A DNA stretch of 59,001 nucleotides from contig CACXEJ010000111.1 in NCBI GenBank assembly GCA_902766595.1, positions 1 to 59,001 on the forward strand. The letters are read 5' to 3'. Below the pieces are notes generated by a model that saw nothing but the letters and a program-made list of their open reading frames with translations, was not told the origin of the DNA and did no database searches. Source of the DNA: Ruminococcus flavefaciens. Its GTDB lineage: Bacteria; Bacillota; Clostridia; Oscillospirales; Ruminococcaceae. How positions within the stretch are numbered: the stretch's first letter is position 1; each line of letters begins with the position of its first letter. Shown here piece by piece: positions 1 to 9,313 of the stretch. The position numbers and the translations under genes are program-made.

Positions 1-75
1 CATACCGGCAGCAACCTTCCGTTTCAACGCATATCTTCTGCAGTCAGCGCACTTTCAGCGCGCTCAACAGGTATA

Positions 76-104
76 ATTTTACCATATTTTTCGTCAGATT
101 GCAA
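76..104 (-). promoter_or_regulatory. possible sigma-A promoter reading off the left edge
   Basis: On the minus strand TTGCAA (99-104) and TAAAAT (76-81) are 17 nt apart. It would drive a minus-strand gene beginning near or beyond position 1, where an ATG (3-1) is present without a convincing ribosome-binding site. No gene can be confirmed inside the window, so this is a weak call. Confidence 0.35.
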
Positions 105-190
105 TAGGTACGAGGCGAAAGTTTGTGGAATATTTTGTAAATTTTTTGTGAACGATAATTTTGTTTTAATCAATACTGATTTACAAAGCG

Positions 191-215
191 AAAAGGGAGC
201 ATTACGCTCCCCTTT
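191..215 (-). terminator. probable terminator of the ECF sigma/partner operon
   Basis: The stem AAAGGGAGC/GCTCCCCTTT with a 5-nt loop lies about 40 nt beyond the stop of the minus-strand gene at 254. The T-tract on the minus strand is short (CCCTTTTCG), so termination is likely but not certain. Confidence 0.45.
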
Positions 216-253
216 CATCTTATATATGTTAAAAAGCGAGGTCGCTGAAGATG

Positions 254-1768
254 TCACTTTGCTTCGCCGCTTACAAACCACGGCAGGTAATTTGTTGTCT
301 TTTCAGGTGTATCGCGCTTTACAAACTCGATGCCGTCGATGACCTTCTTCAGCTCTTCGTCTGACATATGGTCATTTACAGTAAAGCTGACAGCATAGTC
401 TGTATCGCCGTTGAAAACGATAACGTCCCTGTTATCCCAGCCTTTAGCCTTGCGCTCGTTCCACTCTTCCTGAGTCTCTGTCTTGTAAGGTCCTTCCTTG
501 CGGTAACAGATATGAGCGACCTTCTGACAAGCAGCTGTTTCATCGGGGATGTATATATCTGTATGATCGAGGAAGTCGTTCACGCTGTTGCTTGTAAGGT
601 AGCTCTGCAGCTTTTCCTTGTACATCTCTCCGCCGTAGTTGTAAATCGTAAAGTAAATGGCGTGTTCATCAGAAGGATTGCTGTATATCCAGCTGTCTCC
701 CTCGTGGTTGTCAAGGTTGTAGCCGGCAGGAGCGTGGTTAACCTTTACGTCATAAACCATCTCGACCTGTGCTGAGAAGCGGAACACATCGCTGTCCTCC
801 ATTGCAGCCTCGGGATCGCTCGGTCCGTTTGTTGAAGGACCGCCTACAAGCAGGCAGACATCTTCTTCCTCTTTAAGCTGAGCCTTTGTCATTATCTGGA
901 TCTGACTGATGAAGTTATCAATAGCCTCATTCTCAACGCCCTCAGTAATGTCAAGGACTCCGACAAAATTGGTGTTCTCAAACTTTATGAGGCACTTCTC
1001 ATCGCCGTTGGTGGTACTTCTGAAAATATCACACTCTCTTGCACCGTATGCGGTATTGTATGTTATGGTGCCGGTGTACTCCATTTCATTCTCATACTTG
1101 GAGAATACCTTCTTGTATGAGCCGTTAACATTATAGAACCAGCTGGGAGTGATGCTCGCCCCATTATCATTAGTCGGAGGATCATAACATAATACTCCTC
1201 CTTCTATGCCGACAAAGCCCTCAGGCACATGATCGCGGAATACCATCTGATAGTTGCCCTTCAGATATGAGGGATCATCACTGTCAAGCGGTGTGACTGC
1301 TATGCCCATTTCTTCACCGGCTGCTGCTTCTTCCGCAACAGCGGTCTCAGTCTCAGTTTCAGCCATATTTGTCAGCGCCTCTGTTACAGCGGCAGTTGTA
1401 ACAGCAGTTACCTCTTCTCCGTAGATATTCTCGGTCGAAGGAGCTATCTCAGTTGCTGTGACAGTCTCAGTCGCAGTAACAACAGCTGTTGTTTCCTCGA
1501 CAGCAGCCCCCTGCTTACCGTCATTGTTATCTCCTGACGGAGCAAAATGCAGAACTCCGACTGTTGCTGTGGGTATAACGAGCAGTGCTGCTGCTGTTGC
1601 AGCCAATCTTGTATTGAAACGGCGCGTTTTCTGTGTTATCCTTCTTTTTTCCATACTTGTTCCTCCTTGCAATTCCGCACGGCGGCGGCAATAATCCGCG
1701 GAGAAATCGTGTACCTCTTCGGAATTGAAGGCTTCATCTGTAATTTTATCCCAGTCAGGTCTCATCAT
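254..1768 (-). CDS. membrane-anchored anti-sigma-like protein, partner of the ECF sigma factor
   Basis: This 504-residue protein has a short cytoplasmic N-terminus (1-50), one membrane segment at about 54-75, a Thr/Glu/Ala-rich linker (about 85-155) and a large outside domain that I do not recognise. Its start overlaps the end of the ECF sigma gene by 14 nt, the usual arrangement of sigma factor and membrane anti-sigma, so a role in holding or releasing that sigma factor is inferred from topology and context; no zinc-binding HxxxCxxC motif is visible. The first ATG (1768) follows GGAGGAGAAATTT. A second in-frame ATG at 1654 (residue 39) follows an even better site, AAGGAGGAACAAGT, which could give a shorter form without the first 38 residues. 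Confidence 0.6.
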   Translation of the reverse strand: MMRPDWDKITDEAFNSEEVHDFSADYCRRRAELQGGTSMEKRRITQKTRRFNTRLAATAAALLVIPTATVGVLHFAPSGDNNDGKQGAAVEETTAVVTATETVTATEIAPSTENIYGEEVTAVTTAAVTEALTNMAETETETAVAEEAAAGEEMGIAVTPLDSDDPSYLKGNYQMVFRDHVPEGFVGIEGGVLCYDPPTNDNGASITPSWFYNVNGSYKKVFSKYENEMEYTGTITYNTAYGARECDIFRSTTNGDEKCLIKFENTNFVGVLDITEGVENEAIDNFISQIQIMTKAQLKEEEDVCLLVGGPSTNGPSDPEAAMEDSDVFRFSAQVEMVYDVKVNHAPAGYNLDNHEGDSWIYSNPSDEHAIYFTIYNYGGEMYKEKLQSYLTSNSVNDFLDHTDIYIPDETAACQKVAHICYRKEGPYKTETQEEWNERKAKGWDNRDVIVFNGDTDYAVSFTVNDHMSDEELKKVIDGIEFVKRDTPEKTTNYLPWFVSGEAK

Positions 1769-2267
1769 AAATTTCTCCTCCCGATTTTCTGAGCTTCTGC
1801 TTTATACGTTCAAACCTTTTTCTGACCGACGCTTCGTTAAGGTCGGTCTTTTCTGCGACCTCTTTCCACGAAAGCCCGTACTCGCATCTCAGCGAAACTA
1901 TTCTGCGCTCGGTGGGGTTCATACTGCTTAGTAAACCCTTTCTCAGCGCGTCCGATTCTACATTGGTAATGGTGTCGGGCACTTTCATAGTTTCTTCGTC
2001 GATAGGCTGTTCAAACAAATACTTTCTTTTGTTGCGGCGGTAGAGACTTATGGAAGTGCTCTTTATGACCTTGACGATATAGCCCTTGGTTTTTGGACTG
2101 TCGGGCTCACCGATCTTTTCAAGGCGAGAAACGAGTCTTACGAAAGCATCGTGTACGGCGTCCTCAGCGAGTGCGGTGTCGTGCAGCACGGCATATGCGA
2201 TGCGGTACATCGGCTGTTCATAGAGCTCATACAGCTTTTGCAGTTTAAGCGACTGACTCTGTTCCAT
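1755..2267 (-). CDS. ECF-type RNA polymerase sigma factor
   Basis: This 170-residue protein has sigma-70 region 2 at about 12-75 (LYEQPMYRIAYAVLHDTALAEDAVHDAF, split here only as a description of the helix that binds core and the -10 element) and region 4 at about 110-160 with the helix-turn-helix GLSWKEVAEKTDLNEASVRK. Regions 1 and 3 are absent, as in ECF sigma factors. It starts at ATG 2267 after AAGGAGGTAGAAAAA and is followed by its overlapping membrane partner. It should direct RNA polymerase to a small regulon in response to an envelope signal; the signal is unknown. A palindrome GAGACGTCTC lies 17 nt upstream of the start. Confidence 0.9.
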   Translation of the reverse strand: MEQSQSLKLQKLYELYEQPMYRIAYAVLHDTALAEDAVHDAFVRLVSRLEKIGEPDSPKTKGYIVKVIKSTSISLYRRNKRKYLFEQPIDEETMKVPDTITNVESDALRKGLLSSMNPTERRIVSLRCEYGLSWKEVAEKTDLNEASVRKRFERIKQKLRKSGGEIYDET

Positions 2268-2302
2268 TTTTTCTACCTCCTTTGAGACGTCTCATATAAT
2301 AT

Positions 2303-2329
2303 AACGCACCAGAGACAGTATTTGTGACA
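2303..2329 (-). promoter_or_regulatory. possible ECF-type promoter of the sigma operon
   Basis: Upstream of the sigma gene no good TTGACA/TATAAT pair is present. TGTCACA (2323-2329) and CGTT (2303-2306) stand 16 nt apart on the minus strand, resembling the TGTCAC/CGTC pattern reported for some ECF groups. Autoregulation would be expected, but this is only a pattern match. Confidence 0.25.
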
Positions 2330-2426
2330 CAATATGGAAAAATTTTTGAAGGATCACTTTTTATACTATTATAATATAAGGGCAGCTTGTTGGAGCGCCG
2401 TTCCGGCACCAGTCAAATGAAAAGTC

Positions 2427-3413
2427 TTACGTCACAAGTCCGGAACGCTCTATGCCCTCTGTGAAATACTTCTGGAGAAATGTATACATTATCAGCAGCG
2501 GCGCTATCGAGATAAGACAGCCTGCCTGTCTCCACGCCGCCTGTTCACGCCGGCTTATCTTCACGGTCGCGTCACCGAACAGCCGGAGCTTCAGCTCATT
2601 TTCGAGATTGCAGAGAGTTGTGGCAATGGTCTTGGTCTCGCTGAAATACATCGAACTTATATAGTAGTCGTTCCAGTACCACACTATCGAGAAGAGGAAC
2701 ACTGTCAGGAACGACGAGAGCGCATTCGGTATCATAACACGCACGAACGTCATAAACGGTCCGCAGCCGTCGATGTAGGCAGCGTCCTCGAGCTCGCGCG
2801 GGAGTCCGCGGAAGAACTGGCGGAATATCAGTATCATCAGTCCGGAGCGTATGCCGTTCGCGGTCATAGCCGGCAGGTACATAGTCCACATCGTGTCGAT
2901 GAGGTTAACGTCCGTACCGAGGAAAAACCTGAACTGGAAATACAGCGGCACCGAGATTATCTGCATCGGCACGAGTATCATCAGTATGACTATGCCGAAG
3001 AGCTGCTTCTTGCCCCTGAAGCTGAACCGCGCAAAGCCGTAGCCGGTCACGGCACACGAGAGCACCTGTACCAGCGAACAGCCAACATTCAGCAGGACTG
3101 TGTTCAGGAGAGTGTTCCAGAAGTCCATAGCCTCAATAGTCTCTCTCAGTACCGAGAGCGTAGGTCTCCTCGGTATCCATACGACGGTAGGATCGTTCAT
3201 ATCGGCACGGCCGCGGAACGTGCAGCTTATCATATATATCAGCGGATAGAAGATTATGAAGCCGAGTCCGCAGAGTATCACTGCCCTGCAAACCACCCAT
3301 AGCTTATCACCGAGCTCGCGGCGGCGGAGATAGCTCCGCTCCTCCTTTGTGAGGGACTGCATATGCTGTCTGCGGCGCTGCTTTTCACTTAGCTCCGTCT
3401 TATTATCAGTCAT
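2427..3413 (-). CDS. carbohydrate ABC transporter permease, MalG type (pair 1)
   Basis: This 328-residue membrane protein has six predicted membrane spans. The cytoplasmic EAA loop is at about 212-232 (ELEDAAYIDGCGPFMTF), the contact site for the ATPase. The N-terminal 30 residues are unusually charged. It belongs to the CUT1 family that imports oligosaccharides. The start ATG 3413 follows GGAGGTGCTGAG. It is the last gene of the eight-gene operon, 12 nt after its MalF-type partner. No ATPase gene is nearby, so a shared MsiK-like ATPase encoded elsewhere is inferred. Confidence 0.9.
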   Translation of the reverse strand: MTDNKTELSEKQRRRQHMQSLTKEERSYLRRRELGDKLWVVCRAVILCGLGFIIFYPLIYMISCTFRGRADMNDPTVVWIPRRPTLSVLRETIEAMDFWNTLLNTVLLNVGCSLVQVLSCAVTGYGFARFSFRGKKQLFGIVILMILVPMQIISVPLYFQFRFFLGTDVNLIDTMWTMYLPAMTANGIRSGLMILIFRQFFRGLPRELEDAAYIDGCGPFMTFVRVMIPNALSSFLTVFLFSIVWYWNDYYISSMYFSETKTIATTLCNLENELKLRLFGDATVKISRREQAAWRQAGCLISIAPLLIMYTFLQKYFTEGIERSGLVT

Positions 3414-3425
3414 CTCAGCACCTCC

Positions 3426-4361
3426 TCAGTCCACTTCATAGTAAACGAACTTGTTCACTATAAACGTGACTAAAGCTATCGCGGCAAGTATTATGCCGAA
3501 GTATATCCAAGCCATAGCCGAAGCAAGTCCGTAGTTTATATCGACTGTCTGGAAAACGAGTATTCTCTGCATAACCTCGTTCATAGGATCGGTGAAGGAG
3601 TCTATCACCGTGAATATGAGGTTCGCAAGCACGAACGGGCTCACATACGGGAACACTATCTTCCAGAAATACTCCCACGAGGTCGCGCCCTCTATCTGTG
3701 CAGCCTCCCTCGCGGAGGGCGGTATGTTCTGGAGTGCCGCAAGGAACAGCAGTATCTGTATGCCCGAGCTCCACACTATCCCGAAAACATTGTCCGCAAC
3801 GGCTGTAATGAAACCGGTTATCCTGCCGCCTGTACCGTAGCCGAGAAAATTCATCAGGTCGCCCACGAGGTCGGTCTTCATAAGCGTCGAGAACTGCGGC
3901 TGTCCGCTGGTCGTGCCGGTAGCGTCCATATCGCCGTTGATTATCCTGAAAACAGGTCCGGTCGCTATTATCACCGGCAGAAAGAACACCGCTCTCGCAA
4001 GAGTCCTGCCGCGGAACTTCTGATTGAGCACGACCGCTATGAACAGGGAGAATATGAGTATCAGCGGAGTTTTCCAAAGAGTCTCTATCAGCGTCTTTTC
4101 GAGGTAGTCAACGTAATACTGATCCTTGTTCAGAGCGGCGGAGTAGTTGTCGAGGCCGGTCCACTTCATCGTCATATTGCCGTTTTCGATGCCTATGCTG
4201 TTGAACGAGTATATCAGCGATTTCCCGAGCGGTATCAGAAAGAACCATATCGTTCCCAGCAGCCACAGCCCTATGAAGCCGTAGCCGTAAAGCGCCTTTC
4301 TTCGCTCGTATGAGAGCTTTGAAGGCTTTGCGCCCCCCGAGGGAGCTTTTTTCCGGCTCAT
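3426..4361 (-). CDS. sugar ABC transporter permease, MalF type (pair 1)
   Basis: This 311-residue inner-membrane permease carries the EAA loop at about 219-236 (PPSAREAAQIEGATSWEY). It has an extended basic N-terminus (KKAPSGGAKPSKLSYERRK) before the first span. Its ATG overlaps the stop of the DUF5696 gene (TGATG), indicating translational coupling. With the MalG-type partner it forms the transmembrane channel of an importer. It is distinct from the second permease pair in the same operon (9314-11119). Confidence 0.9.
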   Translation of the reverse strand: MSRKKAPSGGAKPSKLSYERRKALYGYGFIGLWLLGTIWFFLIPLGKSLIYSFNSIGIENGNMTMKWTGLDNYSAALNKDQYYVDYLEKTLIETLWKTPLILIFSLFIAVVLNQKFRGRTLARAVFFLPVIIATGPVFRIINGDMDATGTTSGQPQFSTLMKTDLVGDLMNFLGYGTGGRITGFITAVADNVFGIVWSSGIQILLFLAALQNIPPSAREAAQIEGATSWEYFWKIVFPYVSPFVLANLIFTVIDSFTDPMNEVMQRILVFQTVDINYGLASAMAWIYFGIILAAIALVTFIVNKFVYYEVD

Positions 4362-7186
4362 CAGAACCTTATTCCCCTTTCCTTTGCAAAATCTTCAACG
4401 TTTGTCACTCTGCCGTTAAAGTCTATGGTCTTTTTCCCAAGATCGACCTTGACAACAGTTCCGTTGGAATATTCAGCAGTTATCTTATCGCCGCTGCGTT
4501 CGTAGCCTGTTATCGTACTCGTGCTGACGTCAGCGAGCACAGGTCTGAGCAGCTCGTATTCAGCAGCAGCCGTGTCCGTCCAGTTTACACAGTCGGCGTA
4601 GTAGTATATATCAAACTCGGTATCCATTATATCTCCGGGCTCAGCGTCCATCATATCGTAGGTGATACCGCTTCCGGTCGCAGCTGCCATAAGGAGCATT
4701 GTCTCCGGATCGGGCGAGCCGTTCACGGCTGAGACCGCATAGGGTATGAGACCGTGCATAACGAGCTGATAGAACGGTATGTCCTCGTCGAATATGTCGA
4801 AGCGGCTCGAATTCAGCGGAACGTCCTTGATACGGTTTACATACGGGAGCGCGTAGGCGTTCGCATTTTCAGCGAGCAGACCGTTTCCGAGCCTGTCATC
4901 GACCTGAGCGTAGCACTCGATGAGCTCCTGCATAGAGTCCGCCCTCGTGATGTGCTTTTTGCCGTAGTCACCGTAGAGCGATGTCGTGAGGTCGGCGGCA
5001 CAGAGACCGTCTATGCCTGCCTTATCGTAATTCTTCGAGACCTTGCCGAATACCTTGCTGTAATACTTCGGTGAGAGCAGGGACTTGTTCTCCTTGGAGC
5101 TGTCCGGAACTCCGTAAGCCCTGTCGTAGCTGAGTATGCGCGAATACGAACCGGATACCCTCACTGCCGAACCGGTAAATGTATAGTAACCGTTGCCGGA
5201 GCGGAAATCCCTGTTGTCGCTGACCGGATACAGCTCAAAGCCATTCTCATCAACGTAGTCCATAAGTGAACGGAAATCACTTTTGCCGCCGAGAACGAAC
5301 GCCGGTTTCGCCTTTGTATCGACCTTGTTCTTTATACCGTCGCCGGTCCAGTTGGCGTAGGAGATGACCATATCGTCAACGCCGCTGCTCCGGAGGCTTT
5401 CGAGAATATCCTCCGCCTCATCAAAGTCAGTTACGGCAGTCTTCATATTCACAGGTATACCGATCACGGAGCGCTTCTTCATCACGCCGCCGAGCAGATT
5501 GACATAGAGCGGCGCACTTTTTTCCTTTGTCCTGTTCCTGACGCCGGCTTCCTCCTCAAGGTATCTGCGGTAACGGGCTGCGATGTCGGTGTAGCCGACG
5601 CCCTTTCCGGAAATGGGATAGTAGCGGAGCTCAATGTCCCCCGAGCCTATGCTGCCGCGCTCAAAGACCGTCAGCGCCTCGTTGCTGCCAGCCATACGGT
5701 AGGTGTCAGTGTTTCTGAGAGTAAACCTGAAATTGCAGGTGTTGTAGCCGTTATTGGACTGAAGCGGAGTTTTTGCGGTGAGAAGCGCATTTGCGTCGCC
5801 CTGTGCCGCTACCACAAGCATAGCGTTGTCCTCTTTGACTATGCCGTAAACAGGCAGATATATCTGTTCCGCTGCCGCGCCCATAGTCTCCGGGACAGCC
5901 GTCACGTCCCTGCCGTACACGCGCTGCGAATAGCCGGCAGCATTGCTGCCCTTGCCGTTGTTGAAGCGTATCAGGGCACCGCTGCCGTCCGGAATGACAA
6001 AATAGCCGTCTTCGTCCGAGGGAGCCGCTCCGAAGCTGCCGAGGAGCGTGACCTCAGTCGCAGTATGGCGCGGATCCTTTTCCTCGATCTCCGAGGTGCG
6101 CAGGTAAGCCCGGAGGCAGTCCTTCCCGAGAGTGTAGTCCACGGGAAAGCTGAAACCAGCCTTTTTATAATCGTATGTCACACGCACTCCGCCCTCAATG
6201 TCGCTGACCGTAACGGTGCAGTCGTCACTATTTCCCGAACGAAGGGTGTTGTTATTGCTGCGGTTGTCGAGGTTTCCGTAATTGAAGAGCCCGGACGAGC
6301 GCAGCTCCGCAAGCAGGAGGTCTGACGCCTCGCTGCCCTGCGACGCATCTATCGGCGAGGACCACCATATATAGCCGGTCTCCTTGTTTTCGATGCCCAT
6401 TATGGACGTTCTGTCGTCCACGAGCATACGGAAGCTGTCATTTTCGGCGCAGTAACGGTAAGTTCCGTAGTAATGACCGCCGCCCTCAGAGAGCCACGCA
6501 AAGCTCTCGCCGCTGACGTAGAGCTTTTTGCCGTCCTCAGTGCCCTTGTAAGTGTACTCCGTATCGGTACGCTTATTGTCGGAGGACATCAGCGCGAGCG
6601 TCCTGCCGCCGTCAGTTGTGAAAGCGTTACGGCTGTCAGCGAGCGAGACCGCGGTATACAGCCTTGCGAGCCTGCCGTTCTTATCTGCGGAGACGATATA
6701 CCGTCCGGCGCGGCTTATGTAGCGTTTGCCGCCCTCCTCGCCGGAGAGCTCCCTGAGCTCCGCTGCCGTTTCGCCATTTTTAGTGTAGTAAGCCGCTCCG
6801 TCGAGCTTTTTGAGACGTGTGACCTCCTTTGAAGCGAGGTCGTACTCCTTCTTCTGCGCGTCATTCAGGTCTGCCTTTTTCTTTGGCTTGCCGCCCCTGA
6901 AACCGTGTGCCGCCCAGACCTTTTCCTCGCTGTTCTTTCCGCGGAGGTAAAACTCCATATCTTCCGAGCTTCCGGCAAATTCAAGGTACTGTTTCAGTTC
7001 CTCATCGCCCTCCTGAGAGACCTCGTTCTCAGGCAATGCTGCCGGACTGCTGCCGGACTCGGGCTGCTCCTCAGCAGCGTCCGGAGCCTTGATATTCTCC
7101 TCGCTGCCGGCGTAGATGTTTCCGCCGCCAACGATCATCGAGACTGCGATAAGGCAGAGCATAAAGCGTTTTATCCTGTTTCCCAT
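4361..7186 (-). CDS. secreted or membrane-tethered DUF5696 protein
   Basis: The protein has 941 residues with a signal peptide (1-26, AVSMIVGGGNIYAG). I recognise the family as DUF5696, which is commonly found beside YIP1 and carbohydrate ABC permease genes; its reaction is not established. A mostly beta region (about 220-560) is followed by a region that reads like an alpha/beta barrel (about 600-860, with segments such as VDDMVISYANWTGDG and GIDGLCAADLTTSLYGDYG) and a small beta C-terminus. That order is the one seen in many glycoside hydrolases with a mutarotase-like N-domain, so a glycosidase-like role is possible but is inference. The ATG follows GAGGTGAGCGT. It sits between the YIP1 gene and permease pair 1. 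Confidence 0.75.
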   Translation of the reverse strand: MGNRIKRFMLCLIAVSMIVGGGNIYAGSEENIKAPDAAEEQPESGSSPAALPENEVSQEGDEELKQYLEFAGSSEDMEFYLRGKNSEEKVWAAHGFRGGKPKKKADLNDAQKKEYDLASKEVTRLKKLDGAAYYTKNGETAAELRELSGEEGGKRYISRAGRYIVSADKNGRLARLYTAVSLADSRNAFTTDGGRTLALMSSDNKRTDTEYTYKGTEDGKKLYVSGESFAWLSEGGGHYYGTYRYCAENDSFRMLVDDRTSIMGIENKETGYIWWSSPIDASQGSEASDLLLAELRSSGLFNYGNLDNRSNNNTLRSGNSDDCTVTVSDIEGGVRVTYDYKKAGFSFPVDYTLGKDCLRAYLRTSEIEEKDPRHTATEVTLLGSFGAAPSDEDGYFVIPDGSGALIRFNNGKGSNAAGYSQRVYGRDVTAVPETMGAAAEQIYLPVYGIVKEDNAMLVVAAQGDANALLTAKTPLQSNNGYNTCNFRFTLRNTDTYRMAGSNEALTVFERGSIGSGDIELRYYPISGKGVGYTDIAARYRRYLEEEAGVRNRTKEKSAPLYVNLLGGVMKKRSVIGIPVNMKTAVTDFDEAEDILESLRSSGVDDMVISYANWTGDGIKNKVDTKAKPAFVLGGKSDFRSLMDYVDENGFELYPVSDNRDFRSGNGYYTFTGSAVRVSGSYSRILSYDRAYGVPDSSKENKSLLSPKYYSKVFGKVSKNYDKAGIDGLCAADLTTSLYGDYGKKHITRADSMQELIECYAQVDDRLGNGLLAENANAYALPYVNRIKDVPLNSSRFDIFDEDIPFYQLVMHGLIPYAVSAVNGSPDPETMLLMAAATGSGITYDMMDAEPGDIMDTEFDIYYYADCVNWTDTAAAEYELLRPVLADVSTSTITGYERSGDKITAEYSNGTVVKVDLGKKTIDFNGRVTNVEDFAKERGIRF

Positions 7187-7195
7187 ACGCTCACC

Positions 7196-7825
7196 TCACG
7201 TCCGCGCCCTGTAAAACAGCTCGGTGTAAATGGTTGATACGAATACCCATACCTGCTGTATCAGCGACAGGAAGAGCACCAGCAGGAACAGCATTATCAG
7301 CATAGCAGCTATCGTCAGAGCTATCGCCGCGAACGTCTTTGCGGCTGAATACTGGTGAACGGACTTTATCGCCGAGAACATCAGCAGAACAGTCCAGCCC
7401 GTGCCGATAATGCTGACCGCCTGCATAAAAACAGCCTCGTCCTGAATGAGTATGTGCGAGAGCCCGACGTTGATGTAGAGCTGAACTATGTACGGCACAA
7501 GGGCGTAAGCGCTGTAAATACAGATGTTTTTTGCCGTGCCCTCGCCGTCAAGCAGGGTACAGACAGCCCAGTTCCCGATCACCCACGCTCCGAAAAGCAC
7601 AAAGCTCCTCACGAAATACGGAACGACATTGAACGTCTTCTGCTCCGGCATACCGAACTGGAAGCCGTAAAGCCTGCTGTGAGCTATCTGCGCAAAGAAG
7701 AGCAGCACTATTATCAGCACCGCTATCCTCAGCGAGCCGGACTTCTTCCAGCGCATATCCTCAAATCCCTCAACAGGGTGGACAACGGCGTGTTTCACCC
7801 ACTGTCTCTGTGACAGATCAAGCAT
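7196..7825 (-). CDS. YIP1-family membrane protein
   Basis: This 209-residue protein has about five membrane spans (roughly 31-50, 68-86, 96-120, 135-155, 165-195), matching the Yip1 domain. The function of bacterial Yip1 proteins is not known. It starts at ATG 7825 after AAGGAGAAGTGAGCT, 3 nt beyond the stop of the NHL gene, and ends 9 nt before the DUF5696 start, so it is tightly coupled to both. Its presence suggests that the transporter works with an additional membrane assembly. Confidence 0.8.
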   Translation of the reverse strand: MLDLSQRQWVKHAVVHPVEGFEDMRWKKSGSLRIAVLIIVLLFFAQIAHSRLYGFQFGMPEQKTFNVVPYFVRSFVLFGAWVIGNWAVCTLLDGEGTAKNICIYSAYALVPYIVQLYINVGLSHILIQDEAVFMQAVSIIGTGWTVLLMFSAIKSVHQYSAAKTFAAIALTIAAMLIMLFLLVLFLSLIQQVWVFVSTIYTELFYRART

Positions 7826-7828
7826 AGC

Positions 7829-9304
7829 TCACTTCTCCTTTCGTGAAATACGGCGCTTTTTCCTGCGGTGCATAAGCACGGCAGCCGCTGAAGCGCCCGT
7901 CAGCGTCAGAACTATCGCGGTAAAATGCGACCTTATGAATTCCCTCCGGTAGCCCTCGAACGCCTTGTTGTATATCTCGGGCGAACCGGCGAGCTTTGCG
8001 TACTTCATCGCACCCTTGTAGTCGCCCTTTCTCAGCAGGGCGGACGCAACTCCGAGATTGGCGCGGCGGTAGCTGCCGTCGTGCCTGAGCACCTCGTACC
8101 ACGGCTCGAGCGCCTCCTCGTAGTATCCGGCATTGTACAGCGAATTTGCCTCGTGCACCGCCGCTCCGAAGGAGGTCTCCCTGAAAACGGTTATCGTGTC
8201 CTTGACCGAATCTGCAACATAGAGCCGGTCACCGCAGGACTCAACTGCCGCTGCAGATGAAAAGCCGCCGAGCTGGTCGGACTTTGCGCCGACTATGAAA
8301 AGAAGTCCGCACTCGTCATCGTACTGGAATATGCGCCCGGTAGTGTAATCGAGGCAGTTTATACAGCCGTCAGCCGAAATATCAATGTCCGTGATAGCCG
8401 GAGCCATAAGTATGTTCCTTGAGGCATCATACATCGGCTTATTGTCGCCGAAATTGACGTCCTTGTCAGCGAAGATGTTCTTGCCGGCAGCGTTGAGCTT
8501 CTTTACGGTGTCGGTCTTCTGCGTTGAGGAAGCCGTGCAGGTGTAGATGAAGTCGCCGTCAATGTCAAAGCCCGTAATACCGGTCGGAACGTTCCTTGTC
8601 CGGAGCAGACGCTTTTCCTCGGTAAGGAATATCCTGCGGATAATGCTTCCTATCATCTCCGCGGTCGGCTGGACTCTGTTCGAGCCGTAAAAGCCCATAA
8701 ATTCGCCCTTGGGGCTGAACATCGCCGCACCTGTCGTAATGTTTCCGAGCACGACATAGATATTGCCGGCTTTGTCTGCAAGAACTCTCTGCGGCTTGAA
8801 GGTCGGGGCGGTATACAGCTCCGAAGCCGGCATTTTTATCTCAAGAACGACATTCCTGTCCATTGCCGAAACGAGGACTCTCTCGTTTTCACTGTCAGCG
8901 ATATAGATATAGCCGGTGTAGTCCGAAACATAGACTCCCTTGGGCATATTCAGCTTTGTAGGGCTGCCGTCCGGCATAATAAAGCTGTCATAGATGCCCG
9001 TGGAATGTGTGAGCTCCTTGTCCGCAGCGACTATGCGGTCATTCTTGGTATCGGCTATGTACAGCGTATCATCGCCGGCGAAGAAGATATCGCTCGGGGT
9101 ATCGAAGCTGCCTGCGCCGATGTCGCTGCCGGAAACTGCTCTGTCCGCAGTATAGCCTGCCTGCGAGGGGATAGCCTCGCCCCATACATCGTAGTTGTAG
9201 GTCTCGTCCATACCGGCAGAGCTTGCGGCAACGGAAGTCAGCGAAGCTCCGAGCAGAGCAAGCGACAGACCGAAGGAGAGCAGTTTTTTCAGAGTTTTTC
9301 TCAT
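7829..9304 (-). CDS. exported NHL-propeller/TPR protein with C-terminal membrane anchor
   Basis: The 491-residue protein has a signal peptide (1-28), NHL-like blades between about 55 and 385 (repeats such as PSDIFFAGDDTLYIADTKND and KGVYVSDYTGYIYIADSEN), a TPR-like pair (about 392-450) and a membrane segment near 462-478 followed by a basic tail (HRRKKRRISRKEK). It should therefore display a beta-propeller outside the cell, anchored by its C-terminus with the tail inside. A ligand-binding or scaffold role for the neighbouring transporter is inferred. The start ATG 9304 follows AGGGGGGCGCT. Confidence 0.75.
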   Translation of the reverse strand: MRKTLKKLLSFGLSLALLGASLTSVAASSAGMDETYNYDVWGEAIPSQAGYTADRAVSGSDIGAGSFDTPSDIFFAGDDTLYIADTKNDRIVAADKELTHSTGIYDSFIMPDGSPTKLNMPKGVYVSDYTGYIYIADSENERVLVSAMDRNVVLEIKMPASELYTAPTFKPQRVLADKAGNIYVVLGNITTGAAMFSPKGEFMGFYGSNRVQPTAEMIGSIIRRIFLTEEKRLLRTRNVPTGITGFDIDGDFIYTCTASSTQKTDTVKKLNAAGKNIFADKDVNFGDNKPMYDASRNILMAPAITDIDISADGCINCLDYTTGRIFQYDDECGLLFIVGAKSDQLGGFSSAAAVESCGDRLYVADSVKDTITVFRETSFGAAVHEANSLYNAGYYEEALEPWYEVLRHDGSYRRANLGVASALLRKGDYKGAMKYAKLAGSPEIYNKAFEGYRREFIRSHFTAIVLTLTGASAAAVLMHRRKKRRISRKEK

Positions 9305-9313
9305 AGCGCCCCC

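Noticed and set aside
24-342. Short frames at the left edge on both strands
   Set aside because: They cross a probable promoter and terminator, have no ribosome-binding site and match no family.
3436-4077. 213-codon minus-strand frame inside the MalF-type gene
   Set aside because: It is an alternative frame of a clear permease gene with an Arg/Asp-rich composition typical of frame-shifted reading.
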